Source: Grammothele lineata
Taxonomy: Eukaryota; Basidiomycota; Agaricomycetes; Polyporales; Polyporaceae
DNA length: 64,000 nucleotides
Assembly: GCA_002150815.3 (NCBI GenBank)
Contig: NDFF03000013.1
Location: forward strand, 372,001 to 436,000
Reading direction: 5' to 3'
The position numbers and the translations under genes were made by a program. Below are positions 35,503-47,391 of the stretch, piece by piece. The number at the start of each line of letters is the position of its first letter. Position 1 is the stretch's first letter. The notes beneath the pieces are model-generated. The model was given only the letters and a program-made list of their open reading frames with translations. It made no database searches and was not told where the DNA came from.

Positions 35503-35997
35503 TCACTCTCCGATCACGTACGTGCAACCCTCCCCACCCATCCACACTTCATGCACCTTCCCTGCGGGTATGTCGATGCGCGCGCCCGGACCGAATGTTT
35601 CCTTCTCAACAGGATCATCTTCCGGGTAACAAACCGTAAAGTTGCCGGAAAGAATCAGATGTGTGGTGAGACCATCGTGTTTATGTGGTGGGTAATGAGC
35701 GTGTCTGAGAGGAGGACACAATTAGCGGCCGTGAATGGCGGAGCGGAGGTAGGTGCGGCGACATGCTGGGAGGATCTGCGGGGAGCCCACGCTAAGGAGA
35801 CTTGGCTCTCGAAGCTCAGGTGCCGAGACCGACGATGCCTACGTGACATCTACCCCTGTGTCTTGCGAGACGGCCGCTACCGCGGCATCCAAAGGAAAGG
35901 AAGGTACTCACGGTCTATCGGTCCATGTGTAAACAGTCGAAAACCCCCACGAACGCACTTGCTGCTCGGCGTCCTGCCGGGAAAGAGAAGGCGACAT
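35503..35997 (-). CDS. Single-domain cupin protein
   Basis: Two exons (35912-35997 and 35503-35704) join to about 95 residues. The N-terminus MSPSLSRQDAEQQVRSWGF leads to STVYTWTDRP. The cupin barrel has the metal-binding region HAHYPPHKHDG, then TTHLILSGNFTVCYPEDD, an acidic turn, GPGARIDIPAGKVHEVWMGG and the end EGCTYVIGE. The His residues of both cupin motifs (HxH and GKVHEVW) are present, so a bound metal is likely. This size and layout occur in a family of small fungal cupins of unknown substrate. The 207-nt intron is long for this genome. The start is fixed by the ATG at 35995-35997, and the phase-2 join forms the Pro before HAHY. Confidence 0.85.
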
Positions 35998-36677
35998 GAT
36001 CGTATGCGCGGGATGCCGGTAGCAATGACTCGCAAGCCAATGGGGACGAGTGTGGTGGAAGTGAGAGATAGCTTGAGGCCAATTCCGCCGTCTGAGGCAG
36101 CTGCTCCACTTCTTTAGGGAGGTCGGTGGGAGCGAATGTGCTTGTTGGGTGCCTCGGCGGGCCGCTCCGAGGACCAAGATTTTCAGCTGAGAGCCTGAGA
36201 ATAGTCGGGATCCGTCAACTGAGTATGCCAGCTACATGGGAACCGCGGGTATTATTGATCTGGCAGGGGAATTGAGAGGCATTCAGGATGGTGAATGTGC
36301 CACTATGTGTCTTCGGTTGAAAACGCCACAGCACCAGAAAGTACCAACAGGGAGTAATAACCATAGGACAAAACAAATAGCTAGAGCTGGAGGGTTCAAA
36401 TTGTCGGATAGGGAGTACCAGGCTGGACATAGAAGATAGACCTGCCAAGGGCTCGCGGGGCAGTCGCGTCGTCGTCGTCGAGCCCTCGTCCGGGGCCCGG
36501 GCCGGAGGCAGGCTGCCGTCACGTGCATCCGCTCGAATTTCTCTGAGTCTCAGTCTGTGGCTTGGACGAGCTTGCACACCAGCAGAGGCACGCCACATTC
36601 ACCATCCCCTCCGCCTCCATCCCGGAACCTGTCCTTCGTGATTAAACAGTCCCTCTTTTCGAGCACTACCGAAACCG
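35998..36677. other. Intergenic between divergent genes
   Basis: Upstream regions of the cupin gene (minus) and the PINX1-like gene (plus). A short GTC repeat lies at 36466-36480. No supported gene. Confidence 0.5.
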
Positions 36678-38314
36678 ATGGGCCTCTCAGGACGAAAAAC
36701 GAAACAGCGCATTCCAGACGATCCCCGTAACCTTTCCTGGGCGAATGGTACGCTCGCCCCCGCACTCTGTCTGCCGCCCCCGCTTATGGCAGTCATGTTT
36801 TCGTCCGCACCGACCTAGATGCCAGCAAGTTTGGAGCGGCCTACCTTGCTAAGCTCGGCTGGGATCCCTCGCGCGGGCTTGGCGTGTCAGGCGAGGGTCG
36901 GACGACTGCCCTCACCGTGACCCAGAAGCTTGATATGCTCGGCATCGGCGCGGACCACAAGAACAGCGCAGACGGTATTGCGTGGAAGCAGAACAAGGAT
37001 TTCGAAAACCTGCTTCGCCGACTGAACGCAGCGAATGGAGAGGGTGGCGAAATGGCAGATGAATCTATGAAGATTGACGGATTCATGCGGCCCAGTGCGC
37101 CCCAAAACGAGGAAGAGCATTCCTCGACAAAGGAGACTCGGGAGGGTGCTGAACTCGATGGGGATGTTTCTGCCAAGAAGTCTAAGAAGAAACGGAAGAA
37201 GAGTGTAGCGGAGGATGAGGACGGAGAGAGGAAGAAGAAACGTAAAAAGAGTAAATCCTCTAGAGAAGACTCTGTAGGCTCATCGTCAACACCGGGAGTC
37301 TCCGCACCATCTCCCGCTCCAGGCCCGAAGTCCTCTTCCTCTACCCCTGCGCCTGCTAAACAGTACGTCTCATCGATCCCTTTCGATCTGCTCGACGTTT
37401 ATTGTATCTTTAGCCCTCGTGCTGCCTTCCGTGGTCGACATATGGCCTCCAAAAACCTCGCTTCTAAGTCCGCCTCCGCCATAGCCGAAATCCTCGGCAT
37501 CTTTGAGTCCCCTTCACCTGCTCCTGGCTCGTCCGTATATCCCTCCTCCGCACCAACTCCGTACCCGTCCACACCGTTCAACGAGCCTGTTCCGAGCACA
37601 AGTTCATCATCCGGCGCCGCGACACCGGCAGAAGAACTCAAACTCCAAGAGCTCAGCGTGTCAAGCAAGAGCGTCATGGACTACTTCAAGGAAAAGCTCG
37701 CGGCGAAGAGCAACGCACGTGTCTTCGCAGCGCCATCTCCTTCCACAGTCGCCCGGGACGACACTCCCGATGACTACGACGAGCGGCCGCGCATAGGTCT
37801 CGGCGGATCCAAACTGCGCATGGAAGCGGCCTCAGCATCCGACCCAGCGCCCGAGGAGCGCCGCGGACTAGGTGGCATTGGAAGCGGGGGTATGCGCTCA
37901 CAGTTTGCCGCCATGTTTGCGCCCGCGACGGCAGCAGCGCCGGAGCCGGTACCAGCACCGGAGGTAGAGGCGGTACGGGAAGACTCTGACGCGGCGGAGC
38001 CAGAGGTGCCAAAGAAGAATAAGAAGGATAAAGAGCGGAAGGAGAAGAAGAGGAAGGATAAAGGCAAATGCAAGGCCGAGGCCTCTGGTGCAGATGTGTC
38101 GGCCGACGCGAACTCAGAGGAGCATGCTGGCGTCGTGGAAGATGAGAAGACCGAGCGAAAGCGGAGGAAAGAGGAGAAAAGGCGGCGGAAGGAGGCCGAG
38201 GCGGCGCAGGCGGGTGCACGCGCAGACGCAGACGGAGATGAGGCTGAGAATGAGGCCAGCAATAGAGATCGTAAGAAGAAGAAAGAGAAGAAGTCGAAGA
38301 AGGGGGAGCGGTGA
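36678..38314 (+). CDS. PXR1: PINX1/Pxr1-like G-patch protein
   Basis: Nucleolar ribosome-biogenesis and telomerase-inhibitor family. Exons 36678-36747, 36819-37362 and 37414-38314 join to 504 residues. The N-terminus MGLSGRKTKQRIPDDPRNLS then WAND is the family signature. The G-patch follows at about residues 25-70: FGAAYLAKLGWDPSRGLGVS and GEGRTTALTVTQKLDMLGIG. Next comes NGIAWKQ-type DGIAWKQNKDFENLLRRLN. A central KHPRAAFRGRHMASKNLASK motif (about residue 205), formed across the second intron, is typical of PINX1. The remainder is low-complexity and Lys/Glu-rich, with nuclear-localisation-like KKSKKKRKK and an end of EKKSKKGER. Longer than yeast Pxr1 (about 270 residues) because of Ser/Pro and Lys-rich linkers. 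Intact. Confidence 0.93.
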
Positions 38315-40395
38315 CATCTGTCCAGGTGGTTTTACTCCCGTATACAACGCCCTCGTACGTCCGCTCGCCAGCAATGCTATACCGGGTTTTGTGCGTTTGT
38401 TCCCCGATCGGGTGTGTTTCGTAATACTCCGGAACTTGCATCCGCATCGTTGGTAAGTGTTGCAAGTCTCATCTACCCATCGGCGCTCACATTCGTAAAC
38501 GTGTTCTCCGTTTGGACACAACAGAAACTCCTCTGCCGATTCCTTTGAGAAAGCGGCCTCATCTGCATGGGACTGTAATGAACGACATGACGAAAAGCCT
38601 GCGTGTCACACGACTTCGCCGTCCTTCTGCTGAGACGTCATACTTGGCCCTTACGTTGATTAGTGCAGGGATGGGCAGGGGGCACCGAAGCCTTCGTCCG
38701 TCATTTGGCGTCATGGCCGCGATGTTCCACACGACGTGTTGAGGTGACTATGTCCTGATAACTTACTAGCTCGCACGGCCAATCTCATTCTATGGTCTCT
38801 ACAGAGTCCAATCCATACGTTGACACATCATGACTCCCTCACGGTCAACACACTCGGCCTCTCGAAACCCTAACGTTGAGATCGGGGAAGAAGCCCTCGC
38901 CAGCACGGAAATTGCTATCGCACCGTTTCACTCAGTTGGCCCGGGGTAAGTCTCTGTGTATTCTATACCGGGGCGGGTGGGGGTTTACACATACCCAGAG
39001 AGTTGGGGATGTGCGCAATGGTACATTCCAAGTGAGCCCTCGCTATCAAAACCACAAATACGGCCATCCATACTCAGTAAGCGATCTGGTATGTTTCAAA
39101 CACCGGCCACTGATCTCCTTCCTTCCCAAGACCCCATTCTCACTCATGTACATCAGACGTTCGTCGTCTCCTCCCTGATTCTATATCGTAACTGACGCTG
39201 TCTGGATAGCATTAGACCGTATATACGTATCTCCTCGAGTCGTAGTCTCCTTAGGAAGTGTTCGGGGGCCAACGCTCATCGACTTGACATCCACTCATAA
39301 TCCTCCCGAATCCTCGCACACCTTCCAGTGACTTCCCTTTGGATGTCTAGCAGCCTTGTTCTATGCGCGTAAGCAAAACATAGCATATGATCGGGAGGCA
39401 TATAAGTACTACGCCGGGGCATTCACCACCGCCAGCTGTCCCTGATTTCATGCGACGCCAACGAACATCTCCAGTTCGATGGACGTCATCATGGAAACCG
39501 CTTCTAGCAGCGGTTACGCTTTTTGTAGGCATTACACGCAACCGAAACTTAGGCTCGATGAGGGGAAGGTGATGACCATGTCCGAGCGTCAGCCAGGTGT
39601 GTGGCGACAACAGCCGTTATATGCAACATTCGCTGAACCCAGGCAAGCACGGGTAGGCGCTCGTAGGCGAATCAGTGACCAGGGATCGATCGATCATTTT
39701 CCAAACGCAGAGTTCAACATTCGACACTCGCATACAATGCACTCGATGTAAAAACGCCTTCATTGAGCATAGGGTAGCCTCATACCTCAGTGACGCAGCA
39801 TGCCCTCGGCAAATCGCCGACATTCGCCCGACCGCAGCATCCGAGTCACTCCGCGATTCAGAGGTTGCAATTCACACTGACACCGAGCATGCCCGCTTGG
39901 ACACCGCGTTAGACTCAAGCGTCTGCCCGAGCGACCCACAGAATCCACTCAGTATGCTTTTGCGTCGAGTTCCTATTGCCGAGGTGAGGCGTGTTACGCA
40001 TACGACGTGAGCCCTGTGCGGCGTGACATAACCGATGCGTAATAGCGTTACAACGGACCAACGGCGGCCTTTATGATACACCCTTATCTTCAAACCATCC
40101 GGTGAGCGATTCGTGCTCGTTGCTGCCATCTGAAGGGCCGGAACGCGCGTCTTTCGACTAATTCTCATTTCACAGCACGACTTCCACAAAACAAATTCCT
40201 TTTCACAAAGTCGCTGCGGCGAGCTTCCTCTCGTAACTTCGCTCTGTGCGCGAAGCTATCAAAGTGCGAGTCGTGCCAGGGGCATGTATCGATCGCGCAG
40301 TTCGATGACATAATGTTAATGTTAACGCACTATTCAGGATCATCCGAGTGATAAACCCAACTATTCACTCTACTCTCTCCTTCTCCAAGACCACC
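38315..40395. other. 2.1 kb intergenic, no gene seen
   Basis: Only short frames on both strands, none with GC-ending codon bias or a known motif. A TTATC (GATAAG on the minus strand) lies at 40084-40088 upstream of the GS-like gene. Confidence 0.5.
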
Positions 40396-42081
40396 ATGGC
40401 CTCCAGCCAGGAAGCATACGGCGTGCTCTACACCGTCGACCCCAACCGCGCATCCGCGCAGCCCAAAACACTCGACGAGCTGCTCACGCCCGATATCAAG
40501 TTCGTCCGGGTCCAGTGGATCGACCTCATCAACACCGTCCGGTTCCGCGTCCTCCCCGCGGCATACTTCCGGGCGCTCTTCGCGAACCCGCGCTCGCGCC
40601 CCGGCGTCGGCCTGAGTAAGGTCGCTCTCGGGCTCGTCGGGCTGATGCTCGCCCCAGGTTTTGGGCCCGTCGGCGAGGACCTATACGTGCCCGACCTCTC
40701 CAGTTGGCGCGTGTGCGCGTACGCGCCCGGCCACGCGTCGGTTATGGGCTGGTTCCAGGAGAAGACCCCGGGTCCATCGGGGGAGCTCGCGGTGCCGCTC
40801 TGTCCGCGGACGCTGCTGCACCGACTTGTCAGGTATACATGCATGCGTCTCTTTCCCTTGAATGTCGTATGCTAATAGACACCGGGCGGTGACGTCGGAG
40901 ACAGGGAGGCGCACGATAAGGCGGGGGTGTCATTCCTTGTCGGCGTCGAGTCGGAGTTTATCCTACTCAGCCAGACGAATCCGGAGCCCGTATATGTGAA
41001 CTACGGCGACTGGTCGTGTTCAGCAAAGCTCCGTACAGGAAGCATCGAAGCGACGGTCCTTGAGGAGATCGCCCAATGCTTAGTTGATGCAGGTATAGAG
41101 CTACAGATGTATCACGCAGAAGCTGCACCTGGCCAGGTCGGTACTAGTCGTTATGACCGCTAAGTGAACTGTCGTTCACATTCTTTCTGTCACAGTACGA
41201 AGTCATTACGGGGCCGCTTCCACCACTGGAAGCTGCGGACGCCTTGGTGTTCACGCACGAGACGATCTACAACATTGCAAGCAAGCACGGTCTGAAGGCC
41301 ACGTTCTCTCCGCGACTCCACACAGATTCCTGCGAGTGTTTCTTCGCATACCCAGAATACCATACACACTAACCAGAGCGCACGTACACAGGTGGCAACG
41401 GCGCACACACCCACATCTCCGTACACGGCGACCCCCTCGGCGCACGCACCTCCGACGCCTCCCTCGCGCCCAACCTCAGCGCGACCGAGCGCTCCTTCGT
41501 GCAAGGCCTCCTCACGCACTTCCCCGCGATCTGCGCGCTCACCCTGCCCACCGCCGCGTCCTACGCGCGCATGGCGGACGGGATCTGGTCCGGGGGCACC
41601 TACGCGTGCTGGGGCACGTACAACCGCGAGGCGCCCATCCGCGCGTGCGGCCCGCGCGGGCACACGCACTTCGAGGTCAAGTGCGTCGACGCGACGGCCA
41701 CGCCGCACCTCGCGATCGGGGCGCTCGTCGCTGGGGGATTGAAGGGCATCTTGGACGGGAAGGAGTTGAAGGTGGGGGACTGTCCGAAGCCGGCGGCGGA
41801 GATGAGCGAGGCGGAGAGGGTGGCGGTTGGGTTGAAGGACGCGGTGAGGCTGCCGGGGACGATCGTGGACGCGAGGAAGGCGCTGGTTGATGATGAGGAG
41901 ATGGTGGGGATGTTGGGGAAGGAGTTCGTGGAGAAGTATATTCTAGTCAACGAGGTGCGTTTCTTATCTCTCGAGAAACTTAGCGGGGCTTACTGACCTT
42001 GTCATGTAACAGACACTGGAGAAGATGATGAAGGGCGTAAACGAGAAGGACACGATGCAGAAGTTGATTGAATACTACTGA
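40396..42081 (+). CDS. Glutamine-synthetase-like enzyme (GSI/FluG type)
   Basis: Exons 40396-40832, 40905-41136, 41196-41331, 41392-41954 and 42013-42081 join to 478 residues. The N-terminal beta-grasp region holds KFVRVQWIDLINTVRFRVLP. The catalytic domain shows VGVESEF (metal-binding Glu), EAAPGQYEV, GNGAHTHISV (the GS GNGxHxH motif) and TYNREAPIRACGP. Near the end, HFEVKCVDATATPHLAIGAL stands where true GSI has RxExRxPD...NPYLA. The two Arg are His and Lys here, as in fungal FluG C-terminal relatives. Activity on glutamate is therefore not assured; amide or amine ligation of another acid is possible. The third intron (41332-41391) uses a GC donor: only T+GT across it restores Cys-Gly-Asn-Gly. 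Cytosolic. GC-rich codons, intact. Confidence 0.92.
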
Positions 42082-44814
42082 TACGTCTGCAGCAGCTGGG
42101 AGACGTGATAGAAAAGCGGTATCGAGTTAGACCGTGAGCGTACTACCCACTGTATGCATACGGATGCAACTATTGCGATCTAGATAATGCCGTCGGACGC
42201 AAATGCCAATGTCAAAATCCGAAGCTCGAGTCTCTGGACTCGATTTAGTCCCTAACTGCGCATGAGATTCGGAAGTGATCCTGCTTCGATCTGACATTGG
42301 CCGCCCGGTTAACGTCCCCGGATGCCAATCCGAGCATGGCATGACAGCCTTCTCGGACGGAAGTGGGCAATCCGGCAATCCAGCAGCCACGCACCTTGTA
42401 GTGCAGGTTGCGCGCTGGGCACTGAACCACAATCATCCACGGAGCACCGGTGTAAGCGTTAGAGGAGTCACCGACCGTTCTTCCAGGCCTATAACCTCAG
42501 CATGCTCAGCGCCTCGCCTTACCCACCGTGTCGAAAGACACAAAACCCCGAGACACGGGTCCCGAGTTGACCGGGATTCTCTACGGAAATGGAACCGCAG
42601 TGAAGTCGCGCATTCATGATACCGCAGCTCGGCCCAATAGCGTGGCCAACGGAGGTATCCTGAATGCCATATTAGAACTGCTGAAGGACAATAACACAAA
42701 CCTCCCCAAGACGTCCGGCGCTGCGCTCACCACATCTCATGAAGGCACGTCACTCGCCTCTGACCCCCTGGGACCTGGACGGAGGGCGACCCGTGCTCGT
42801 CCCCGTCGCCGATCCGAGCCCTTTCAAGCTCTCTCGGGCTCCAGAACGAACACGTCGCGCGCACCACGCGATGTTCTGGAGTCGAGAAAGACCGGCGGAA
42901 GGTAATGATCTGCGGAACCACCCAATGGGTACGCCTTCGAGAAGGACGCAACCTGAGCCGACGCCGAGCACTGCTGTGGAGCTCGCCTCGGTGGCACTTC
43001 ATAGGATCGCCCCGGACACTTCTCGTGAAAGACTATGTAGCAGGTCCGCATATTAAGGACGGTGATGGATCCCGGTTGGGCGGTTGAGTTGCCTGTTTTG
43101 GCGTTGCGAGAAGGCTCGTGGTCGTTGAAGACTTCATAGGTACGTTTTCACGGTCTCACACCTGCTAGGAGCCGGTATACCGCACGATGTACCGACCGGA
43201 AATCACGTAAGATACTAGCACAGAGCGTATGATCATCTGCTATTCACCTTCAGAGGACCTCCGACGCGTAGGGTATTGATTCGTCGTGCAACAGATTGCT
43301 ACCGTAATTGTTTTCACATGTATATGAAAGCAGTCTATATTCCCGTCATCGTCGGTGAAGCGGGAAGGCGTGGTAATTCTGGTGAGAAATCTGTATGTTT
43401 TCGAAGCACGGTGGAGAAGATCAAGAAGAAATGTCAGCTCCGGGCGTCTAGGTTGCCCATTTTGGTTGCGAAGTCCAGCTGCGGCTATATCGAACGACTT
43501 ATAACCGATCCAGCGTCTATCGGGAGTCCCTACGGTCACTCCACGGCCCCGAAGCCGCCTCTGAAGCCACAGGGGGGCCGGCCAAGAGGGCTGCTGGGGA
43601 TGCGAATATCGGTCATCATCGGGGGAATCAAGGGGTAAGATGTCAGAGAGGTGCGTGTTCGTGAGATGGCCGAGCAGGCAAGTGAATGCCGGTCAACAAA
43701 GACTTTTCGACAGGGAATGATTGTGGATGAGGTTCTTATCAAGGCCGAGTCGGTTTGCCTCGGGAGACTAAACCTTGATATAGGGAGGGACGGGGAAGTC
43801 AATAACATAACCAAAGGCGGATAGTTTGCGCCGCAAGAGCTGCAAGGAGATTGCGCCTTGCCCTGGCGTCATGTATTGTGTGATAAAAGGTGAGAGACCA
43901 CGTCATGGGGTGGGCCTGCTAGTGTGATATCCGCGGAGATGGAGGAGCTTCTGGGCTGGCTGGTGCATATGTTGCGCAGACACCGGACTGGGCTGGAGAA
44001 GGAATGGCTGATCCCGGGAGGCGTTTGCGATCGGCGAAGGCGCACAAGACGGGCGGGCGATAGCGTGTCTGGGGCACGGATGGGGACACATCACCGCCGA
44101 GGGCTAGTGCAGAGGGGAAGCGTTGGCTAGGTTGCCCAGTGGGAGAGAGGACATTGACGGGCGTCGGAGGCGAACGCGCGTTCCTGGCCCGCAGAGGGTT
44201 GATGGTGGATTAGGTTCGCCGGGGACGCAAACGCTATCAAAGACGGGCGGCTGGGACCCTGGGCTTCCGATGGAAGAAGACAGGAAACGGAGGGCGCGAC
44301 GGCCGCCGGATGGTCACCGGGCTCTCCCAGCTCTGGCGGGTGCGCAAGGGCGGGCGCGGACGCGGGCACTGCACGGGCTGGGCGACGCGGGCGTTGAGTA
44401 GCGGGGTGGGGGGAGAAGCGCGGGGCGTTCTCTCGCGTACGATGCCGGGAAGCAGAGCGAAGCGGGGCCGTGGGGAACGGGAGCCGGGCAGGGCAGGGGC
44501 GAGGGGAGAGCGCGAGAGGCCGGCGGGGAGCACGCGCGTGCACGGGCTGACCACGACGGCCGCGCACTGGCCGCCCCCCGACGCCAGCCCCGGACGCGCG
44601 CAGCAAACACGCGAAGGGTCTTGTGTCGATCGCCACCAAGATGCTCAGCCTTTTCGACGAATCCGGCCCCGATCACGCCTGCCAACGTCAACCGGATCCA
44701 GAGGCTATATTCATACACCCTCGCAAACTCGCCCCTTTCTACCCCTCCTCGTCCCCCCACTCCCTCATAAACCTCGTCTGCCTCGTCCATGCCGCCGCAG
44801 CCCCCGCTCTGAAA
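42082..44814. other. 2.7 kb without a supported gene
   Basis: Ordinary composition to 43.9 kb, then very GC-rich up to the F-box-like gene. Long open frames on the minus strand (44127-44639 and 44314-45312) result from GC richness and overlap the real plus-strand gene. Fragments such as a plus frame at 42528-42905 have no recognisable motif. Confidence 0.45.
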
Positions 44815-46442
44815 ATGCCCGTCGGTGAGTCCCCCCAAGGCACAACCCGCACTTCCGACCCCGCACCCCGACCCCTCCCCACGCGCACCACACAAGACGC
44901 CCCCCTCCGCCACATCCACCTCCTCCGTCTCAATCACGACGTCCTCGCGTCTATCACCGACTTCTGCGCGCCCCAAGACGCCCTCCACCTCGCAGAGACC
45001 TGCAAGCAGGCCTACGCGCTCGCCATTTCCCGCGTCTACTCCGACGTCTCCATCGGCGACCCCGGCGAGGACGACGGCCCAGAACGCCTCAACAAGTTCT
45101 GCGAGTCCATTCTCGCGAACCCACACCACATCAAACACCTCAGAGCCCTTCGTCTCCTCGATGGTGCCTTCGCTTGCACTTCCGATTCGGGCCTCAGGAG
45201 CGGCTGGGACGCCGACTTCTCTTCTGCGGACAAGCTCACCGACCTCCTCTACAAGGCAGACAACCTTCGCCTCCTTCACATTCGCGACGCCGAACCGCTC
45301 TTCCAGCACCATCCCTCAATCTATGAGGCGCTAGCCAGGCTCCCCCACCTCAGGGAACTTTCCCTCTACTACATCGGCAACTCGTCTCTCAAGGCCATGT
45401 CACAGCTCGTAAGCCGTCCCAATGTCATCGAGAATGGCTTGTGGAAGGATGGCCCGCGTCCGCAGGGCGACATCACCCCATTCGGCCCCTACGTGGAGTC
45501 GCTCCGTCACCTCAAGCTGTGGGAGTGCGGATGCATGCTCGAGAGCATCATCGACCGTCACGTTTGGCCCCACGTACACACCCTTGACATCGGCGGTCGC
45601 ATAGCCAAAATCTCCGAGCTCGCACACGTCTTTCCCAACCTCCGCCGGCTAACATTCTATCTCGAATTCTCAGTAAAGCAAGAGACGGGCCCCGCGGCAT
45701 GCTGGCCTGAGCTTGATTACCTCGAGACGAGCGCCCCGCTCCCGTCCTTCCTCTCTCCCGCGCGACGCCTGCAGCTCCAGTACCCTATAGGCGCGAGATC
45801 GCAAACTCAGAACGATCTGAAGACCCTCCCGCTGATGGAGAAGACGAACCCGGTCGTCCTCTCCTGCACCATCTCGTATTCGCTCTCCCAGACGATGATC
45901 GAGCGCATGAAGAGCGCCATGCCGTCCCTGCGCTACGCGGAGCTCGTTCTCACCGACGGTTCGTACGGTCGTGGTTTGACGCCGCAGGACATGCAGCTTT
46001 GGGTTGTGCGTATCATTATTTTATGTTTTGCTCCACCCCTCCCTTCTCTTCGCGCCAATCGTGCTCAGCTGATCTTCCTCGCTGCAACCCCATCCCGTAA
46101 TCGCAGGACCGCAATCTCAAAATCCTGCGCACAAGCCCCCTCATGGGCTTCTGCATAGCCTATGCGGGAAGCAGCGAGACAACGTCTGTAGCCGCCCTCT
46201 CCGAGATGCGCCAGCGCGAGCTCGCCGCCGTCGCGCACACGCTCGCGCGTGCGATGAAGACGCTCACGTACGTCGGTGTCGGCGTTCAGACGACAGCATC
46301 CATGTACGCGTGCGACTGCCTGTGGTTCAAGGTGGGCCCGCGCCCCGCGGACGAAGCAGTGCCCCCGCTGCTCGAGCCTGTACCCTACGCGGATTGCGGC
46401 TCGCTCCGGGAGCGCCTGCAGGATACGCCGAGGGCGAACTAA
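44815..46442 (+). CDS. F-box-like protein, paralogue 1
   Basis: Exons 44815-46005 and 46107-46442 join to 508 residues. The F-box-like N-terminal motif LNHDVLASITDFCAPQDALH then LAETCKQAYALA lies at about residues 40-75 and is followed by SRVYSDVSIG, a pattern of basidiomycete F-box proteins. The remainder has Leu-rich segments with LRLLHIRDAEPLF, LRHLKLWECGCML and VFPNLRRLTFYLEF, suggestive of degenerate leucine-rich repeats that would bind a substrate for an SCF ubiquitin ligase. The frame is also open upstream with an ATG at 44641, so the protein may be 58 residues longer. I chose 44815 because the upstream part is Pro/Ser-rich and compositionally unlike the rest. A paralogue lies at 62.6-63.9 kb on the other strand. 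Confidence 0.72.
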
Positions 46443-47154
46443 CAGAGTGCGAGTCCTGCAGGGTTGGGTCCCGCCGGTGCGGTGATTGCGCGTCGCTCGC
46501 GCCCCGCCGGAGCCCGTGTGTATGCGCGAGGGGTTCTGAGGCGCTCGGGAGGGGTTCTCGTGCGCGCCTCCGCCTAGGGCGGCGTGGCTTCTTGGTTTGG
46601 ATCTGCAGTGCCCGGAGCTCTCTATATATCCATTATGCAGCGATAGCTCCCTCTTCCTTGGATACCTCTCTCACCTGTTTTTTCCACACATAACTGCTCC
46701 TGTCTGTGCTCACTTCCCGACAGTCTGCCCTTCACGCTGTATATTTTCGCGCCCACGCACTTTACTGTACTATATGTCTGTCGCCTTACGCCCTCCCCGC
46801 CTTTCTCGGACTTGCATCCCCTACGGTACCGCACGCCCGGATTGTCGGATATGAATACGAATACGAATATGGAATCGGATACGGATGCGGATATATGTCC
46901 TTCATTACCCTGGCTATTGCTTCCATACTTTATTGTACCATAGACTCTCTCTGCTCCCCACGCACGTCCGCTCGCACGCCGCGACGCGGACATAGACGTC
47001 AGTGCGTCCCGTGGCCCCTCCCCATCCCGCTGTTCTCTTACACTCGCCCCCTCAACATACGCACGCGCACTGTTGTCCTTCTCGGTGTATCCCGTACTCA
47101 TCGCTCCACCCTCGCAAGTACCCGCAGCTGTGGCACAGGCGGTCTTTTAGCCAC
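46443..47154. other. 3' region of two converging genes, with hexamer repeat
   Basis: Contains an imperfect six-base repeat, GAATAC drifting to GGATAC/GGATGC, at 46847-46893. No coding frame supported. Confidence 0.5.
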
Positions 47155-47391
47155 CTACACGGCTTCGAAGCTACAAGTATACGCCGGGATCACGGCGCCT
47201 GCCATTGCGAGTCCATAGCCACCGCGCGCGGGCGCGGTCCCGCGCTTCCACGCCAGGCGTACGCCTTTGGCCTGGGATTCGAATCCGACGATCTTGGCAA
47301 GGACGTTTAATGTCGTGCGCTCTCCCGCTGGCGTCGTGACTCGTGCGGGCGCGGGTTCCCAGCTGTGGACCATGTGCTGCGCGGATTGCAT
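47155..47391 (-). CDS. Small protein, 78 residues, unknown
   Basis: Single-exon frame from the ATG at 47391, reading MQSAQHMVHSWEPAPARV, then VLAKIVGFESQAKGVRLAWK, and ending PAYTCSFEAV. Most codons end in G or C, as in the real genes here, and the opposite strand is poorer. A Gly/Ala-rich segment (GGYGLAMAGAVIPAY) near the C-terminus is hydrophobic enough for one membrane span. The frame is open further upstream without an ATG of its own, so a 5' exon may exist. I do not recognise the family. Confidence 0.45.
   Translation of the reverse strand: MQSAQHMVHSWEPAPARVTTPAGERTTLNVLAKIVGFESQAKGVRLAWKRGTAPARGGYGLAMAGAVIPAYTCSFEAV

Noticed and set aside
44314..45312. Minus-strand open frame of 332 codons
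   Set aside because: It is antisense to the F-box-like gene, whose plus-strand frame carries the family motifs. The antisense frame is Gly/Val-rich noise.
47270..47285. B-box-like GATTCGAATCC
   Set aside because: It lies inside a coding-like frame (GFESQ on the minus strand), has no A box, and is best read as chance.
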